DNA from: Capitulum mitella | Taxonomy: Eukaryota > Arthropoda > Thecostraca > Pollicipedomorpha > Pollicipedidae | Length of the DNA stretch: 64,000 nucleotides | Assembly: GCA_030062745.1 (NCBI GenBank) | Contig: CP099840.1 | Location: 34,847,101-34,911,100 of the forward strand | Reading direction: 5' to 3' | Shown here: positions 1-12,090 of the stretch, in pieces | Position numbering within the stretch: the first letter of the stretch is position 1 | Layout: each line of letters opens with the position of its first letter | The notes under the pieces: model-generated | What the model was told of the DNA's origin: nothing | Seen by the model: the letters and a program-made list of their open reading frames with translations, nothing else | The model's database searches: none | Position numbers and translations under genes: made by a program

Positions 1-465
1 AGTGACGTGTCTCTGTTCTGCAGTGACGGTGTCCCTGCTCTACAGTGACGTGTCTCTGTTCTGCATTGACGGTGTCCCTGTTCTGCATTGACGGTGTCCC
101 TGTTCTGCATTGACGGTGTCCCTGCTCTACAGTGACGTGTCTCTGTTCTGCAGTGACGGTGTCCCTGTTCTACAGTGACGGTGTCCCTGTTTTACAGTGA
201 CGGTGTCTCTGTTCTGCGGTGACGGTGTCTCTGTTCTGCAGTGTCGGCGTCCCTGTTCTACAGTGACGGTGTCCCTGTTCTACAGTGACGGTGTCTCTGT
301 TCTGCGATGCCGGCGTCCCTGTTCTGCAGCGTCGGCGTCCCTGTTCTGCATTGACGGCGTCCCTGTTCTGCGGTGCCGGCGTCCCTGTTCTGCATTGACG
401 GTGTCGCTGCTCTACAGTGACGGTGTCTCTGTTCTGCAGCGTCGGCGTCCCTGTTCTCCAGCGCT
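1..465. repeat. 22-bp minisatellite upstream of the chitin deacetylase promoter
   Basis: About 21 head-to-tail copies of a unit close to ttctgcagtgacggtgtccc plus tg, with 20-22 bp spacing and point variants (gtcggcgt, gtgacgtgt). The array runs off the left edge and stops about 140 bp before the TATA box at 607. The unit has few stop codons in any frame, so long open frames cross it on both strands. They are by-products of the repeat, not genes. Confidence 0.93.
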
Positions 466-599
466 CGGTCCAAACACGTCGCGCGGGGGCGCCTGAGTCT
501 GGCTCCGTCTGCCGGCCAGCCGGCTCAGAGCAGCAGTCAGCTCTCCGTCGGACGGCCGTCCCGCGCAGTGAAAGTGTTGCAGCCGGCGCATGCGCACTG

Positions 600-651
600 G
601 GTCGGCTATAAGAACGCTCCTGAGTACGGTGCAGTCTGTCAGAGGCCGGCC
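600..651 (+). promoter_or_regulatory. TATA-type core promoter of the chitin deacetylase-like gene
   Basis: A TATAAGA element lies at 607-613. Initiator-like adenines in pyrimidine-rich context lie 26 bp (633) and 34 bp (641) downstream, and the ATG is at 652. A start near 633 would give a 5' UTR of only about 20 nt. The position immediately ahead of a signal-peptide exon supports a real promoter. The exact start site is inferred. Confidence 0.6.
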
Positions 652-3600
652 ATGAAGCTGCTGAGTCTGGTGGTGTTGGCGCTAGCTGTCGGTGAGTAAT
701 GAGGGGGGAGCGAGGCAGCGGGGGCGGCCGGTTGTCCCTCATGGCCGGGCACTTCCGGGTCACCCCCGCCACCACCGCGGCCGCCGCACGCACACTGCCG
801 CTGCTCAGTTCTCCGAGTTTAAGGCCTTTTGGAAAGAGCTGCCGAAACAAATGCTGGCTGGAAAAGAATGGTTAACACATGCTTGAGGGGACTGGGTAGA
901 TATTTGGAAGTGTTTTCGTTGTCGTGCCAGTCGCCGGAAATCCGAGCGCTAGTTTTTGCTTTTTTGATACCTGATCAAACAGGTGAATGGCCTCTCATTT
1001 GGCCAATGCATCCGAGGGAGTGTTTGCCTGGGTGAACGGTAGCGAAAAACCATAGAGTTATCGGTTTCTTGGTACAGACGGTTTCGGGTCATCTTATCAA
1101 GAACAATTAATTTGGTGTGGATTCGGACATCTGTTCTCCATTTTTGTTTGTATCTAAGCTATAATTTGATTTGTTAATTTGTCGGCTGATTGTATACAGG
1201 CATAGTACTTGGAGCATATGCGATTTCTGACCTATTAAAACGTCTCGGAGAACATTTGGCAAAACCCACCACAACAAACTCCTTTCGTGACAAAGCACGG
1301 AATGCAGCTTGTCATGTGAAATCAGCGGAAAAAGCGGCCGTCACGGTCGCACGCTAAGCTGGCCAGCAGCCGTCTGGGCGTGCCTGGAGGTGGACCGGTC
1401 GGGGCCCCTCCCCCCACCCCTGCCGGCGGCCGGATGACGTGGTCCTGGATAATCCGCGCGGAGAGTGAAAGTGATCGCGCCAGGCACCGCAGGCCACCGC
1501 AGGCTGAATGCGGAGAGGAGCTGACACTGCCCCAGACTCATAATCGCTGACGTTTCCCCGCCTTCTCCTCCCAAAGAGCCCCTCGCGGGTCCTGTGTGGG
1601 CGTTTTGAGCCGCGGCTGCCCCACTCATACGTGTGCAGAACCGCCGCCACGAGTCGATATCGCCACATTTGGCCCGAGTTAAAGGTCACAGGGCAGGAGA
1701 AGTAGTCACGATCTATTCCGCGGGTGCTCAGAGATGCAAATGACCTTTATCTTTGCGAATCTGCGTGGCCATTTGGAAAGGGCGCTGATATCGGGAGGTT
1801 GGCCAAAAAAGAAGCCTTCCAGCGTTGCGTCCGGGAGTTAAATGATCCGATATTCGCGCATACTGGCAGTTGGGTACGTATGTGTATATAATGAAAGTAT
1901 ACGTGTGCAATGATTGAGCGTCTCTTTTCTGCAACCCGTAAATTAGAACGTATTCATTCTGAATGTGCCTGAATTAAAAAGAAAAGCGAACCATCGAATA
2001 CCACAGTGACCGAACAGGTTTTAGTGCTAGCCTTGTGTGCCGGCTTTTGAGCAATGAAGTTACCAGGGTACTTTCTACTGTCGGCGTCGACCTCACCGCT
2101 GGCGTGATCGTCCGCCCCCGAGCGGCACTCGACAGTCGAGGTGAAGCGTGCCGGACCGGTCAGGTTGTGGAAGTTGTCAGTAATGCTGAAAAGACAGCTG
2201 GGCCTCATGGAACAGTTTGAGGAAAATTCCATGGATACCGGAACTGTATGGAATTTAGTCCAATCAGAGCATACCAGCACGCGGGTACGATTTACCACAC
2301 AATTTCATTTAGCCATGAAGCTTGGATGGACTTGGAACTATGTATTTAGAAGTTGCTAACAAATCCACCCAGATGAAAGTTTCGTATGATTATCCCAAGT
2401 CGCGCGAAACAGCGATAGTGCTGAGCAGGAAAGGCCCATTTTCGGAGAAATTGATTGGGAAATATGAATTTCTGGTAGACATATCGCGCGGCGTAAAATA
2501 AACTGGAAAATGCAAGATTCGTTTATATTTATAGCAGGGAACAGCAGCATTCTTGATCTCGACCATTTCCTCTGATCTCCTTCCCTGCTTTCCGTACTTT
2601 ATGCCTTCATCTCTTTCTTCCTCTCTCTGGTGCCTTTTTCATCCCCATTCTGCACCTTTTCCTTTTTCCCCTCTTGTCTGGCATTTTTTGCCTCATCCCT
2701 CTCGGCTGATCCGGCTCCCTCGGTTGCGCCTGCTGTCATGCCCGGCGCGAACCGCCGTCGGCCGACCTCATGCTGAGTGCACACGGAGGCGGTCGATTCT
2801 GAACGGCAGTCTCCTCTCAGTCCGGTAGACGGCCACTCCCTCTTTCATCTGGTATTGCGTGATATCATGAGCGCTGAGACCTTTCCCTGTGGTCGGAGGC
2901 TCATGGTGATCTCAGTCATGAGCTCGTGTCCCCGTCCTGATAGCGGCCCAGACCAGCGAGGGTCCCTGGGCCCAGCAACACCGCGGGCCACCCCACATCC
3001 GTCTCAAGAATTACGGCCAGAAACGGTGTTTGAGTATTTCGCAGAGTAATCAGCAAACTGTCACGGCCAGTGGAGTCGCACTGCAAGTTCTCGAATCCCC
3101 GTCGTTTCCGCGACAACGGAATTTGCGTACATTCTCATCACGATTACCTGTGGTCCACAAAGGGACCAACACTTTATAATCTGTTGCGCTTTACGGTTGA
3201 TCTGTTTCCGCTGTTTTTTACGTTAATCATCCAGCGCTTTAAAGACCAACACTTTATAATCTGTTGCGCTTTACGGTTGATCTGTTTCCGCTGTTTTTTA
3301 CGTTAATCATCCAGCGCTTTAAAGTATAACGAAGCCAGTCTTCCGACAAGGAAAAGTTCCCAAATTTACCCATTGCCGTAAATTGTCGCCGTGTTATGTC
3401 GCTGCAGACGCCACAGACATTATCGTTGCCATGGCTGTCGGCTGCTTAGATGTAATGCCATTCAAATCTGCACCCGTTCAAATATTTCTATTTTGCGCGC
3501 TTTGGCCCTAGCCTTGCACTTGGGTGGGGCCGTCGCTGTGTCCGCGCTAAAGTGAGTTGCGCAAGCGAATGAAATTCCAAGTTGCAGAATTTTTATCACG

Positions 3601-6600
3601 CATTAGGCCCAGCAGGAGGTTGATTTTACGGCCGAGTAGCCCGAAGGGCGTGGTCGTTACTGCGACTTGCCGCTCCCACGCCAGTTGTGGAAAGTGCCCG
3701 GTAAAGAAAAACCAGTCGTGATCCGGAAATTTGCCAGCATTACGTAAGTAGCCGTCCATATGCCTGCAAAAACGTAAAAAGTTCATTTGAAAACCCATCG
3801 GCTTAGACGATCGAATCTTGCGCTCGCTTTCTGGTCTTCTCAGCGTGCATTAAAACTTCGCCAGCATTTTATCCCTCCTGCTACGAAATACGGACATTCG
3901 ACGAGAGACATTTTGTACGTTCAGCGCTTGCAGATTTTGATTGTAGCAGTGTTCACGAATTCAGTGGAGTTGGAGCTTAGGCAATCATGAGTCTAGATCA
4001 GTTAAATAAACTCTGCGAGAGTAGGAGAACGACTTTACGAGTAATGGACGCACAATAGACATAAAACCTTCTAAATTATTATTGCACAGCAATTTTCGAA
4101 TGTATTCTTGTCCACGCCAACTCGCCAGATTACCGTTCCTGTCGCAATTTAAGTTCAAAACTTTCTCTGGAGTGACACCCGACCTTCTAAAGCTGTTCCC
4201 CGGTCCTGGGTTCTGGCGGTCGCTCTACCGGGGTTTTCACAGCGTGACCCCTCGTCCCATCCCCGGTCAGCGAGCGCAACGGTGACCCTCCGAAACGTTC
4301 CAGCGGAGGCGACCAGCCTGCGGCAGAAACGCCAGTCGCTTCGGTCCAAGAAGAAGGATGCCGTCGAGGAGCTCTGCAAGGGCCGCGGCGACGAGTACTT
4401 CCGGCTGGAGATAGACGGCGACTGCAAGGAGGCGTTCAGGTCGGTTCCGGCTCGGCGTTGCCGGCCGCGGCCGGTCGGCGGGGGCGCGGAGCCGTGTGCA
4501 GGGTGGAGGTGACACGACCGCGGCGGCGATGTCAGGTGTCTCAGTTTCTGCCCACGAAAATCGCGCGTTGACGCAGCTGTCGTGGCTTATCCGGCGATTA
4601 TTGTCACGTTTCTCTCTTGTTTTTTGTTCAGTCGGTATGCTTCTCAGTTTCGCCGAATATCGCTGCGCTTTTGCAGAATGTCTCGTTGCGTGCTGTGGGC
4701 CGGCTATATGCGGACCGTCTACGTTCTGTGGACCGTCTGCCGTCGCCAGCTCTCGTCCTGACCGTCGCCTCTCGTCTCCAGATGTACCAAGGCCGGTCTG
4801 AAGCGGATTCAGTGCCCTGATGGCCTGGCGTTCGAGGTGCGACAGCAGACCTGCCTCTGGAGGAGCGCCGTCAACACCTGCGACCTCCTGGAGAGTGAGT
4901 CACCGTCGCCGCTTGCGTCTCGGGACACCGGACGGAGCAGCGACCTCCTAAAAAAATCGTGTCGCAGACGCGGCATGGAGCGAAGCATCCGAGCATGCAC
5001 CTTCCATGAGGCCCGCCGAGACGGCGACTGGTCGCTGACGGTGACGTGTCGCCTTCCACAGAGCCGAAGAAGGTGCTGCCGCTGCTGGTGACGGACGAGC
5101 CGCTCTGCCCCGACCTTCAGCTGGCCTGCGGCAACGGCGACTGCATCGACAAGGAGCTGTTCTGCGACTTGCAGCCCGACTGCGTCGACGAGTCGGACGA
5201 GAACGCTTGCAGTGAGTGGCCCGGCCGGCGACGGCGTCCACCGCGCCGTCCGCTGGCGCGTCAGTCACGCTTCTGCTCTCATGGCCTGCTGACGTGATGG
5301 GGGACGGAACAACAGCCAGGGAAATTCCGAGCCAAACTGCAGGCTACCGGAGCCTATCCGCGTGACGTGGGACGACAATGGGCCGCGTAACACGCTTCAC
5401 ACGATAGGCTCGTGACAACAGCCAGAACTGGGTCATATCAGACGCCCCGCTGAATATTTTCCCGTGCCAGAGGCAGTGGCAAACCGCATTACGTACCCCA
5501 GGGCTGCGTTTGGACCGAGCGACGTTATCAAATCATCCAAACGCCGTTTGCCCTCGCTTATGGCAGCACTGCTGTGGACGATTACTTGGCCAGTGGTCTC
5601 ACGAGAGAAAGTTGCGGCCTCGCTAGGTTTTCCATGGAACCAGCAGACCACAGTATCTGCGCGCGCTGCAGCTAGGCCGGCCTGGCAGCACGCCTGTGTG
5701 GTCCCGTTGCAAAATGCCAAGTCCGCGACCGTGCAGCGACCCGGTCAGGCTGGACCCACTCCGTCTGACCGGTCCGCTCCGACGCGAGCCTGACGCACCC
5801 TTGTAACGGTACCCACTCCGTCTGACCTGCCCTCTCTGACGCGAGCCTGACGCACGGCTGCAGCGGTACCCACTCCGTCTGACCGGTCCACTCTGACGCG
5901 AGCCTGACGCACCCCTGCAACGGTACCCACTCCGTCTGACCGGTCCGCTCCGACGCCCGCAGCGGTCGGCGTCGACCCGAACGGCGCCGAAATCTGCAAC
6001 CCGGCCGACTGCGTGCTGCCCGAGTGTTTCTGCTCGGTGGACGGCACCCAGATTCCGGGCGGCCTGGAGCCGGAGCAGACGCCGCAGATGATTGCCATCA
6101 CCTTCCACGGCTCGGTCAACGTCGACAACATCGGCATCTTCCAGGACATCTTCCGCGACGACCGCCAGAACCCCAACGGCTGCACGGCCAAGGGCACCTT
6201 CTACGTGTCGCACAAGTACACCAACTACTCAGCGGTGCAGGAGCTGCACCGCAAGGGCCACGAGATCGGCGTCTTCTCCATCACCAACGAGGCCGACCCC
6301 GACTACTGGTCGTACGGCAGCTACGACGTATGGCGCGACGAGATGGCCGGGGCTCGCGACATCATCGAGCGCTACGCAAACATCACCGACGGCACGGTGG
6401 CCGGCGTGCGCGCGCCGCAGCTGCGCGTCGGCGGCAACACGCAGTTCGTGATGATGGCCGACCAGCAGTTCCTGTACGACTCGTCCATCACGGCTCCGCT
6501 CGGCCGTGTGCCCATCTGGCCGTATACGCTCGACTACCGCATGCCGCACAAGTGCCTGGGCACGTCCCAGAACTGCCCGTCCCAGTCGCACCAGCTCTGG

Positions 6601-7396
6601 GAGGTGGTCATCAACGAGCTGGACCTGCGCGAGGACCCGACCGTGGACGAGCGTCTGCCCGGCTGCCACCTGCTCTCCTCCTGCTCCAGCATCAGCTCGC
6701 CCGAACAGTTCGCATCCGTGCTGCGCAGCAACTTCGAACGCCACTACACGACCAACCGGGCGCCTCTGGGACTCCACCTGACTGCCGGGTGGCTCAGCAG
6801 CAACAAGGACTTCAAGAAGGAGCTCAACAAGTTCATCGACGAGATGCAGGCCAAGAACGACGTCTACTTCGTCAGCCACCTGCAGGTGCTCAACTGGATG
6901 CAGAGCCCGACCGAAAGCAACGGCATCCGCGACTTCCTGCCGTGGAAGGACAAGTGCGACGTCAAGGGACTGCCCTACTGCTCGCTGCCCAACCCCTGCC
7001 CGCTGACCACCCGGTGAGTTCCCTCTAAATATGACCCTCGTTACCCCTCCGTTTCTCGACACGCGTCTAGAAGCCCTAAATGTGAGATGGTTTTGCTTCC
7101 CACCGTAAATGAAATTTATCATTCCCTAGAAACCGGAAAGTGATCACTTTTATTTGTATACTGCCGGTGGCATTCGTGACATTAATTGTTCTGGGAAGAG
7201 CAGATTTAGCAGCGTCACCCTCGTTACCCTGTTCCGTGGTCTGCTTCATTAACCGTGTGGGTCCTCCGAGTCGTAATAAATGGATTCCGTTCGCAGGGAA
7301 CTGCCAGGGGAGAACTTCTACCTGAACACCTGCATGGAATGTCCCAAGAACTACCCCTGGATCGAGGACTACACAGGCAACGGATTCGCTCTCTAA
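652..7396 (+). CDS. Chitin deacetylase-like protein (CBM14-LDLa-CE4), six exons, catalytic residues lost
   Basis: Exons: 652-691, 4271-4439, 4782-4894, 5062-5211, 5963-7013 and 7297-7396 (stop TAA). All borders are GT-AG, phases join exactly, and the product is 540 aa, the usual length of arthropod group I enzymes. Residues 1-16 form a signal peptide. CBM14 chitin-binding cysteines are C49, C65, C71, C81, C94 and C103. The LDLa cysteines run from C123 to C157 with the acidic VDESDE calcium site. The CE4/NodB domain starts near residue 200. Active family members deacetylate chitin in cuticle and tracheal matrix. Here motif 1 reads TFHG (204-207) instead of TFDD, the two motif 2 histidines are F262 and N266, motif 3 is RAPQ (307-310) instead of RAPY, and the motif 5 histidine is T431. 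It is therefore probably a secreted chitin-binding pseudoenzyme. Intron 1 (3.6 kb) holds one exact 80-bp duplication and nothing else recognisable. Confidence 0.95.
3164..3323. repeat. Exact 80-bp tandem duplication in intron 1
   Basis: Two adjacent 80-bp copies (3164-3243 and 3244-3323) are identical base for base, beginning gaccaacactttataatc. Complete identity in noncoding DNA means a very recent duplication or an assembly artefact. Confidence 0.95.
5752..5962. repeat. 57-bp minisatellite abutting the exon 5 acceptor
   Basis: The landmark cccactccgtctgacc recurs at 5755, 5812, 5869 and 5926, exactly 57 bp apart. The last unit is shortened and ends at the intron 4 acceptor (AG 5961-5962). 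An internal unit carries tgcagcggt, close to the true junction cgcag/cggt, so the array seems to have grown from the splice-site region. Confidence 0.93.
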
Positions 7397-9420
7397 TTCG
7401 GCCGCGGGCAGGGCTGCCCTCAGTCGCTGCACTCGGCCAGCAGGCGTCAGCAGACCGCCCCTGCTGGGGGTGCAGTGGGTCATGCTTCCCCGGACGGCGC
7501 GCTCGTCGTTGTTTTGAGCTGTGACTGGGATAGCTGCTGTGATCGCTCCCAATCCTGAGCAGTCGCCCCTTCCTCGTCGCATATCTCCGTTATTTTGTTG
7601 TTGATCTGTGCTCAGCGGAGTTAAAATATGGCCGAATCGACGCCGCTTTCGCGTTCAGATCGTCCGGGGCGAGACACGTCAAAACTTCGAAATGGCCACC
7701 AAAAGCCTGCGACTACTTGAAGGCCTTCGTCGGTCGTGCTGCATTCTGCAGAACAAGCATCATAGAGTTAGGCCGCAAGAAAATCCTCTCCCCGGAATTG
7801 TTGTCCTTTTAGGGTGAGTTAAAAACTTGCATGACCCATAGCGGAATCCCTTGCTGACGTCAGCTGACCGAACAACCGTCTTCCTCTGCTTTTGTGAATT
7901 CTAGTCAACAAAGGGGAACGTCACGTCTTTATTTGCGTCACGAAACCCTTTTGGACGTTGGATCGCCTTGTCACGAAGAAAACGATCTGGATGGAACCAG
8001 TTGCACATGAAAATCGTGTCGGGGTATGCTACGGCTGTCCATCTCAGGCCCTAGCTTTTCTGAATTACTTCTCGCGTGGCCAGCTGTGCGCCGCGCCTGA
8101 TCCCACTGTGCGGCTGGAATGCGGGAGACCGGTGGTCCGTTGCCTCGAGACTAGACCCGACCAGCAGACCCGACAGCAGACCGCGCTGTCCATTGTTACA
8201 TGCTGAGCCTCGCCAACCTCCGCGCCGAGGCGGTTGCTCTCGGAATAAAAGATGAATCGGACTGCGAGTTTTACAGCGCAGGGACGGACCTCCCTCGTTC
8301 GAGGTGGCTGTGTGTGTAGAGAGTGGTAAGCTGTGTTGGGTGTTCCAACACTAGTTGAAATTCCAATAAGCTGTGCAAGCGGCCCCCTAAAAATTCCGCC
8401 CAGTGGTCCTCGTAACGTGCAGGTATTCTGATTGAACAGTGGATGAAATAACCGAGACGTGATATTTTGTGTTACTGGCTCCTTTGTGCCACGAGTCCTT
8501 TCTGGTTGACAATTTTTGGCTTCTCGAAACAGTCGTTCTCTTTTTTTCCCTAATTTAATAATTATGAAACCGACAGACATGTTTTATACTACTACCAAAG
8601 CGAATCTTTTTTCTATCTGCCTTGCGTATGGGAGTATGGGAGTATGAATGTACATACATCTGAAAATGGACGTCTGAACGTACATATATAGTATCACGGA
8701 CATTTTCTGCTTTTCACTGTTAACATCATTACACGTCTTCTGCTACAGAAAATGACAACATTCGTAAAACCACGAGAAAGTGGAACAGATCATAAGAAAA
8801 GGATAAGGGCGCCGAAATTGGACGAAATTGGAAAGTGGTCCCGTAAAAACTCGTATGAACAGACAGAATGGCATAAATACACGGCACTTACAGGGCACAT
8901 CGAGTACATTTGCACCTGGTAGAGCCAATGAGTCGAAATGGCATTATAAAAAGAACATGCACTCACAAAATGAAGCAGTGTGGATTTGCCAAACATTCTA
9001 CAGGGATATTTACGCGGCGTTTCTTTTCCGTCCAGCTGTCCCATTCGGCTCGTGTGACGCAGAAATTCCAGCAGATTGTTCGTGCTCACCGTTGGCTTGA
9101 ACACCGAACGTTTGCAGATAATCCCAGCTCGCAGCTTCAATGGGAAACATGAGCACCAACACTCAAATACATGAAAACAATTACGTTAAAAATGAGGAAA
9201 ATGCAAAGTAAGGTAACTGATTTTCTTTACAAATCTGACCCGCATTGATGATGGATTGATGCTACGGATCGGAGTCCGTGTTAAGCATAGCACGGTAAAC
9301 TGACCCCTATACCCGATCGAGTAATTTCAGGTAACAACGGATTTTGTGGCGAAAGTTTAACGTGTTGCAAAAGTGCAACATGAGCGTGTGTTATTTGTTG
9401 CTAGCTGATCCGCGGGCAAA
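7397..9420. other. 3' flank of the deacetylase gene; no gene seen
   Basis: GC content falls after the stop codon. A candidate polyadenylation signal lies at 8244. A short gtatgggagtatgggagtatg repeat lies near 8625. Both strands were read and no family was recognised in the short open frames. Confidence 0.5.
8244..8249 (+). terminator. Candidate poly(A) signal of the deacetylase gene
   Basis: AATAAA is the first canonical hexamer found after the stop codon at 7396. It implies a 3' UTR of about 0.85 kb. The assignment rests on position only. Confidence 0.4.
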
Positions 9421-9424
9421 TTAC

Positions 9425-9510
9425 CATCGCTGAGGGGCGTCTGGAACCCGTCTTGACATGACGGGGATACCAGCGCTCTAACCAACTGAGCTCCCGATGA
9501 CGGCCGTATG
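9425..9510 (-). mobile_element. tRNA-derived SINE remnant
   Basis: On the minus strand an A-box-like gagctcagttggttagagcg is followed about 30 nt later by a decayed B box (ggttccagacg against GGTTCGANTCC). The T arm is broken and there is no sound cloverleaf, so this is a SINE head or tRNA pseudogene, not a working tRNA. Confidence 0.55.
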
Positions 9511-9559
9511 ATGCTCACTTTCATGACACCCACAAAAGGTGTCATGAATGTCTGTTATT

Positions 9560-12090
9560 TCGCAAGTTTATCTCTAGTTTATTGCGTAAATAGGGTAGAA
9601 TTATCAAAGCTGCACAAATCCTTCGCCCGACTTCCGGGTCTGCGACAGTGGTGACTTGAGAGGTGGTTGTGCCCAAGATCAGTCTGTACAAACTGTTACG
9701 TCGCGAGGTCGGCTTTCTGATCGGGCTGCTCGGCCAAGACGGGAAAGGACCACGACTTGGCTTTCCGAAGAAAGGTTGTCAGGAGGAGGTTGGGAAGAAC
9801 GGGTCAAAAGGAGGTATGCAGGTAAATGGGGGCTAGTACTCAACTCTACCTCCGGATGAAGCGCGAAAAAGCTGCCACAGAGTACAGACGTTCAAAATCA
9901 ACGCCGTCCGGGCCGTAAGGTTTCTTTATGCCATTAACCACCAGACATCATGAACTTATTCCACAAGAAATGTTCAGCCAAATTTTTCGTTGGAAATACT
10001 CCGGCCATGTTCAGCCTCGGCGCTAAAACAGTCAGCTGAAAAACATTAAGAGGTTTAAACGTCTCCTGGCGCACAGTTGGCTCTGTTTCAGACCTTTTGA
10101 TAAGAAAGTTAAGAGAATGATAAAAACGCACGTTTGAGGAAGGAAAGGCCACGTAGCCCTCATTCCTCGTCCCGTCATTCAGTTTTCAGTTCGTGTGCGG
10201 TGTATGTCGTATGAGTGGGAAAAGTATTGCCACAGTTCACAGTTAAATGGCGAAGGCTACCAGTGGAACTTGCCTCTCGGGGGATCTGCTGTAAAGAAAC
10301 TGTGACCCTGAAGCTTCTTGATCTTGACGACTGCAGTGGCACGGCTCGCGGTAGTAAAAATGCCGCATTATGAGCAGACAGCACTTTTTATGTGTACTAG
10401 AGTTCTTAGTCATACACTGGTCCTTCCATTATTCACACCGTCATGTACTTCATAGGCCACCGTCCTTCTCCCTGAAAAACTCCTTCACATCCTCAAGGCC
10501 GCAGTATGTCGCAGGATCTGGATCGCGACAATGGCGCTCATGCGCATTCATGAACCGCAGGACTGCAGGCCGAGGGTCGTAGCTCGCTGCCCCCACTCCG
10601 TGACAGCGATTGTGAGCCTCGCCTTTCTCGTCTCCTCGCTCATTGAAGTCTTTCGGTCGTCCTCGATGGTGTCGTGATGATTAAAGATTCTTTCAGTTTG
10701 CAGTGAACACAGAAAATATTTTGGACAAGGATTCTACCTTAAAAGGCGGCTTTTTAGTGAAGAGGTATAGTCCTACCACGGTTCAAGGCTACTAAACGTA
10801 TTATGTTACTGGTGTGCTAGGTCTGCGCTTGTGTAAAACAATGGTGCTGCTGTTCTTTGAGGTTAGTAAACATATCATGTTGGTGATGTGCTAGGTCTGT
10901 CCTAACGCCGTCGTGCAGGACATCACGACGTCACTAGCTTTGTACAAGACCTTCTCAGACTCTCTTTGTACAAACCTTGAACATCCTTTGTCACACAACG
11001 AGGCATCCTTTCCTCGAACCTTGTACATAAATTCTGACGCAGCGCGCGCTGCCGTGGTGTCGTTCTGTGGTGACGCCATTTTGCATTGAGAGAATTTAGA
11101 GCTAGGGTACCAGTACCAGCAAGGACTGGTTCAATTAAACATGGTGCAACACAATAGTGCAAAACTTGTAGTATAGACCACCGACATGGTGTGTTGTAGA
11201 ACTTCAGTAAAACGACACCAGTTTTGAGCAATGATCGCGTTGTTGAAACATCGTAATAATTTAGTAACAGAAATCAGCGGTGGTGTTCATAGATGTACTA
11301 GCAGAATACGATGCGGCCTAAGGATGGAAAGGGGGCGTTAGCCATGTCGATATATCGTGTACGCCTTGTTCCGGGCATGTAACTGCTTCCGGTGCGTCGG
11401 CGTTCCCAATGGCCATGTAACCATTTCGATTCCGGAATGGTCTCGTTCCTCATCCTGTGTCCTCATCCTTCGGGATAAAGGTGGATACCTGCACGAGAAG
11501 AATTAAAATGTGTCATACTGACTCCACCCGGGATCGTCTGGGGGTGTCAAATAGAACGTCCCCTTCGGCTTTTCGTGAGCCGTTAGAGCAAGCCTAACCA
11601 AACTTTCAGTACCTATTCATCACCCACTTTTACATATGTTGTCACTAGAGCATTTTTATGCTAGGTCAGGTCACGGAGGTATGACGTCATAGGTGAACCA
11701 CTGCATGCGTGTTTTCACCAGTGTGGACGGTAGCGGGAGCATGCTTCTTTTCCGTCTTTGTTTTTCTATAACGCCCGTGAATATTATGCATGGATTATTT
11801 GGATTTACCTAGGACATGGTCCTCAAAAAAAATCTAACCGTTGCACGTCACAAGTAGAGGTCATATGTATGGTGACAATTGGACTGATTTGCAGTGTGGG
11901 AGAGAGAAGTGGTTGCCGCTGACCTTTCCCATTGTTCAAGCCTACAAAGCAAACATTATATACTTTTCCTGTACGTTAAATATGGGGATAATTACATGAA
12001 ATTGTTGCTTTTTCTATAACTTTTTTGTCGTGTGCCAGTCGCATGTGATGAAATTTGACATTTCGGACACACATGACATGACAAACATCA
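9560..12090. other. Intergenic stretch; no gene seen
   Basis: No frame shows a recognisable domain or convincing splice pattern. A partial duplication is visible: the tgtgctaggtctg region near 10815 recurs near 10890. The rest is unremarkable single-copy or decayed sequence. Confidence 0.4.

Noticed and set aside
1..465. CRISPR array
   Set aside because: Units are contiguous with no unique spacers, and the window is eukaryotic.
170..850. 226-codon minus-strand frame at the left edge
   Set aside because: Its repetitive peptide is the 22-bp array read through. It has no domain and runs antisense over the promoter.
5623..7122. Long minus-strand and shifted-frame open frames over deacetylase exon 5
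   Set aside because: They overlap a well-supported CE4 exon, and part of their text is the translated 57-bp minisatellite.
9425..9510. Possible functional tRNA gene
   Set aside because: The B box is mutated and the anticodon and acceptor arms do not pair, so it was called a SINE or tRNA pseudogene.
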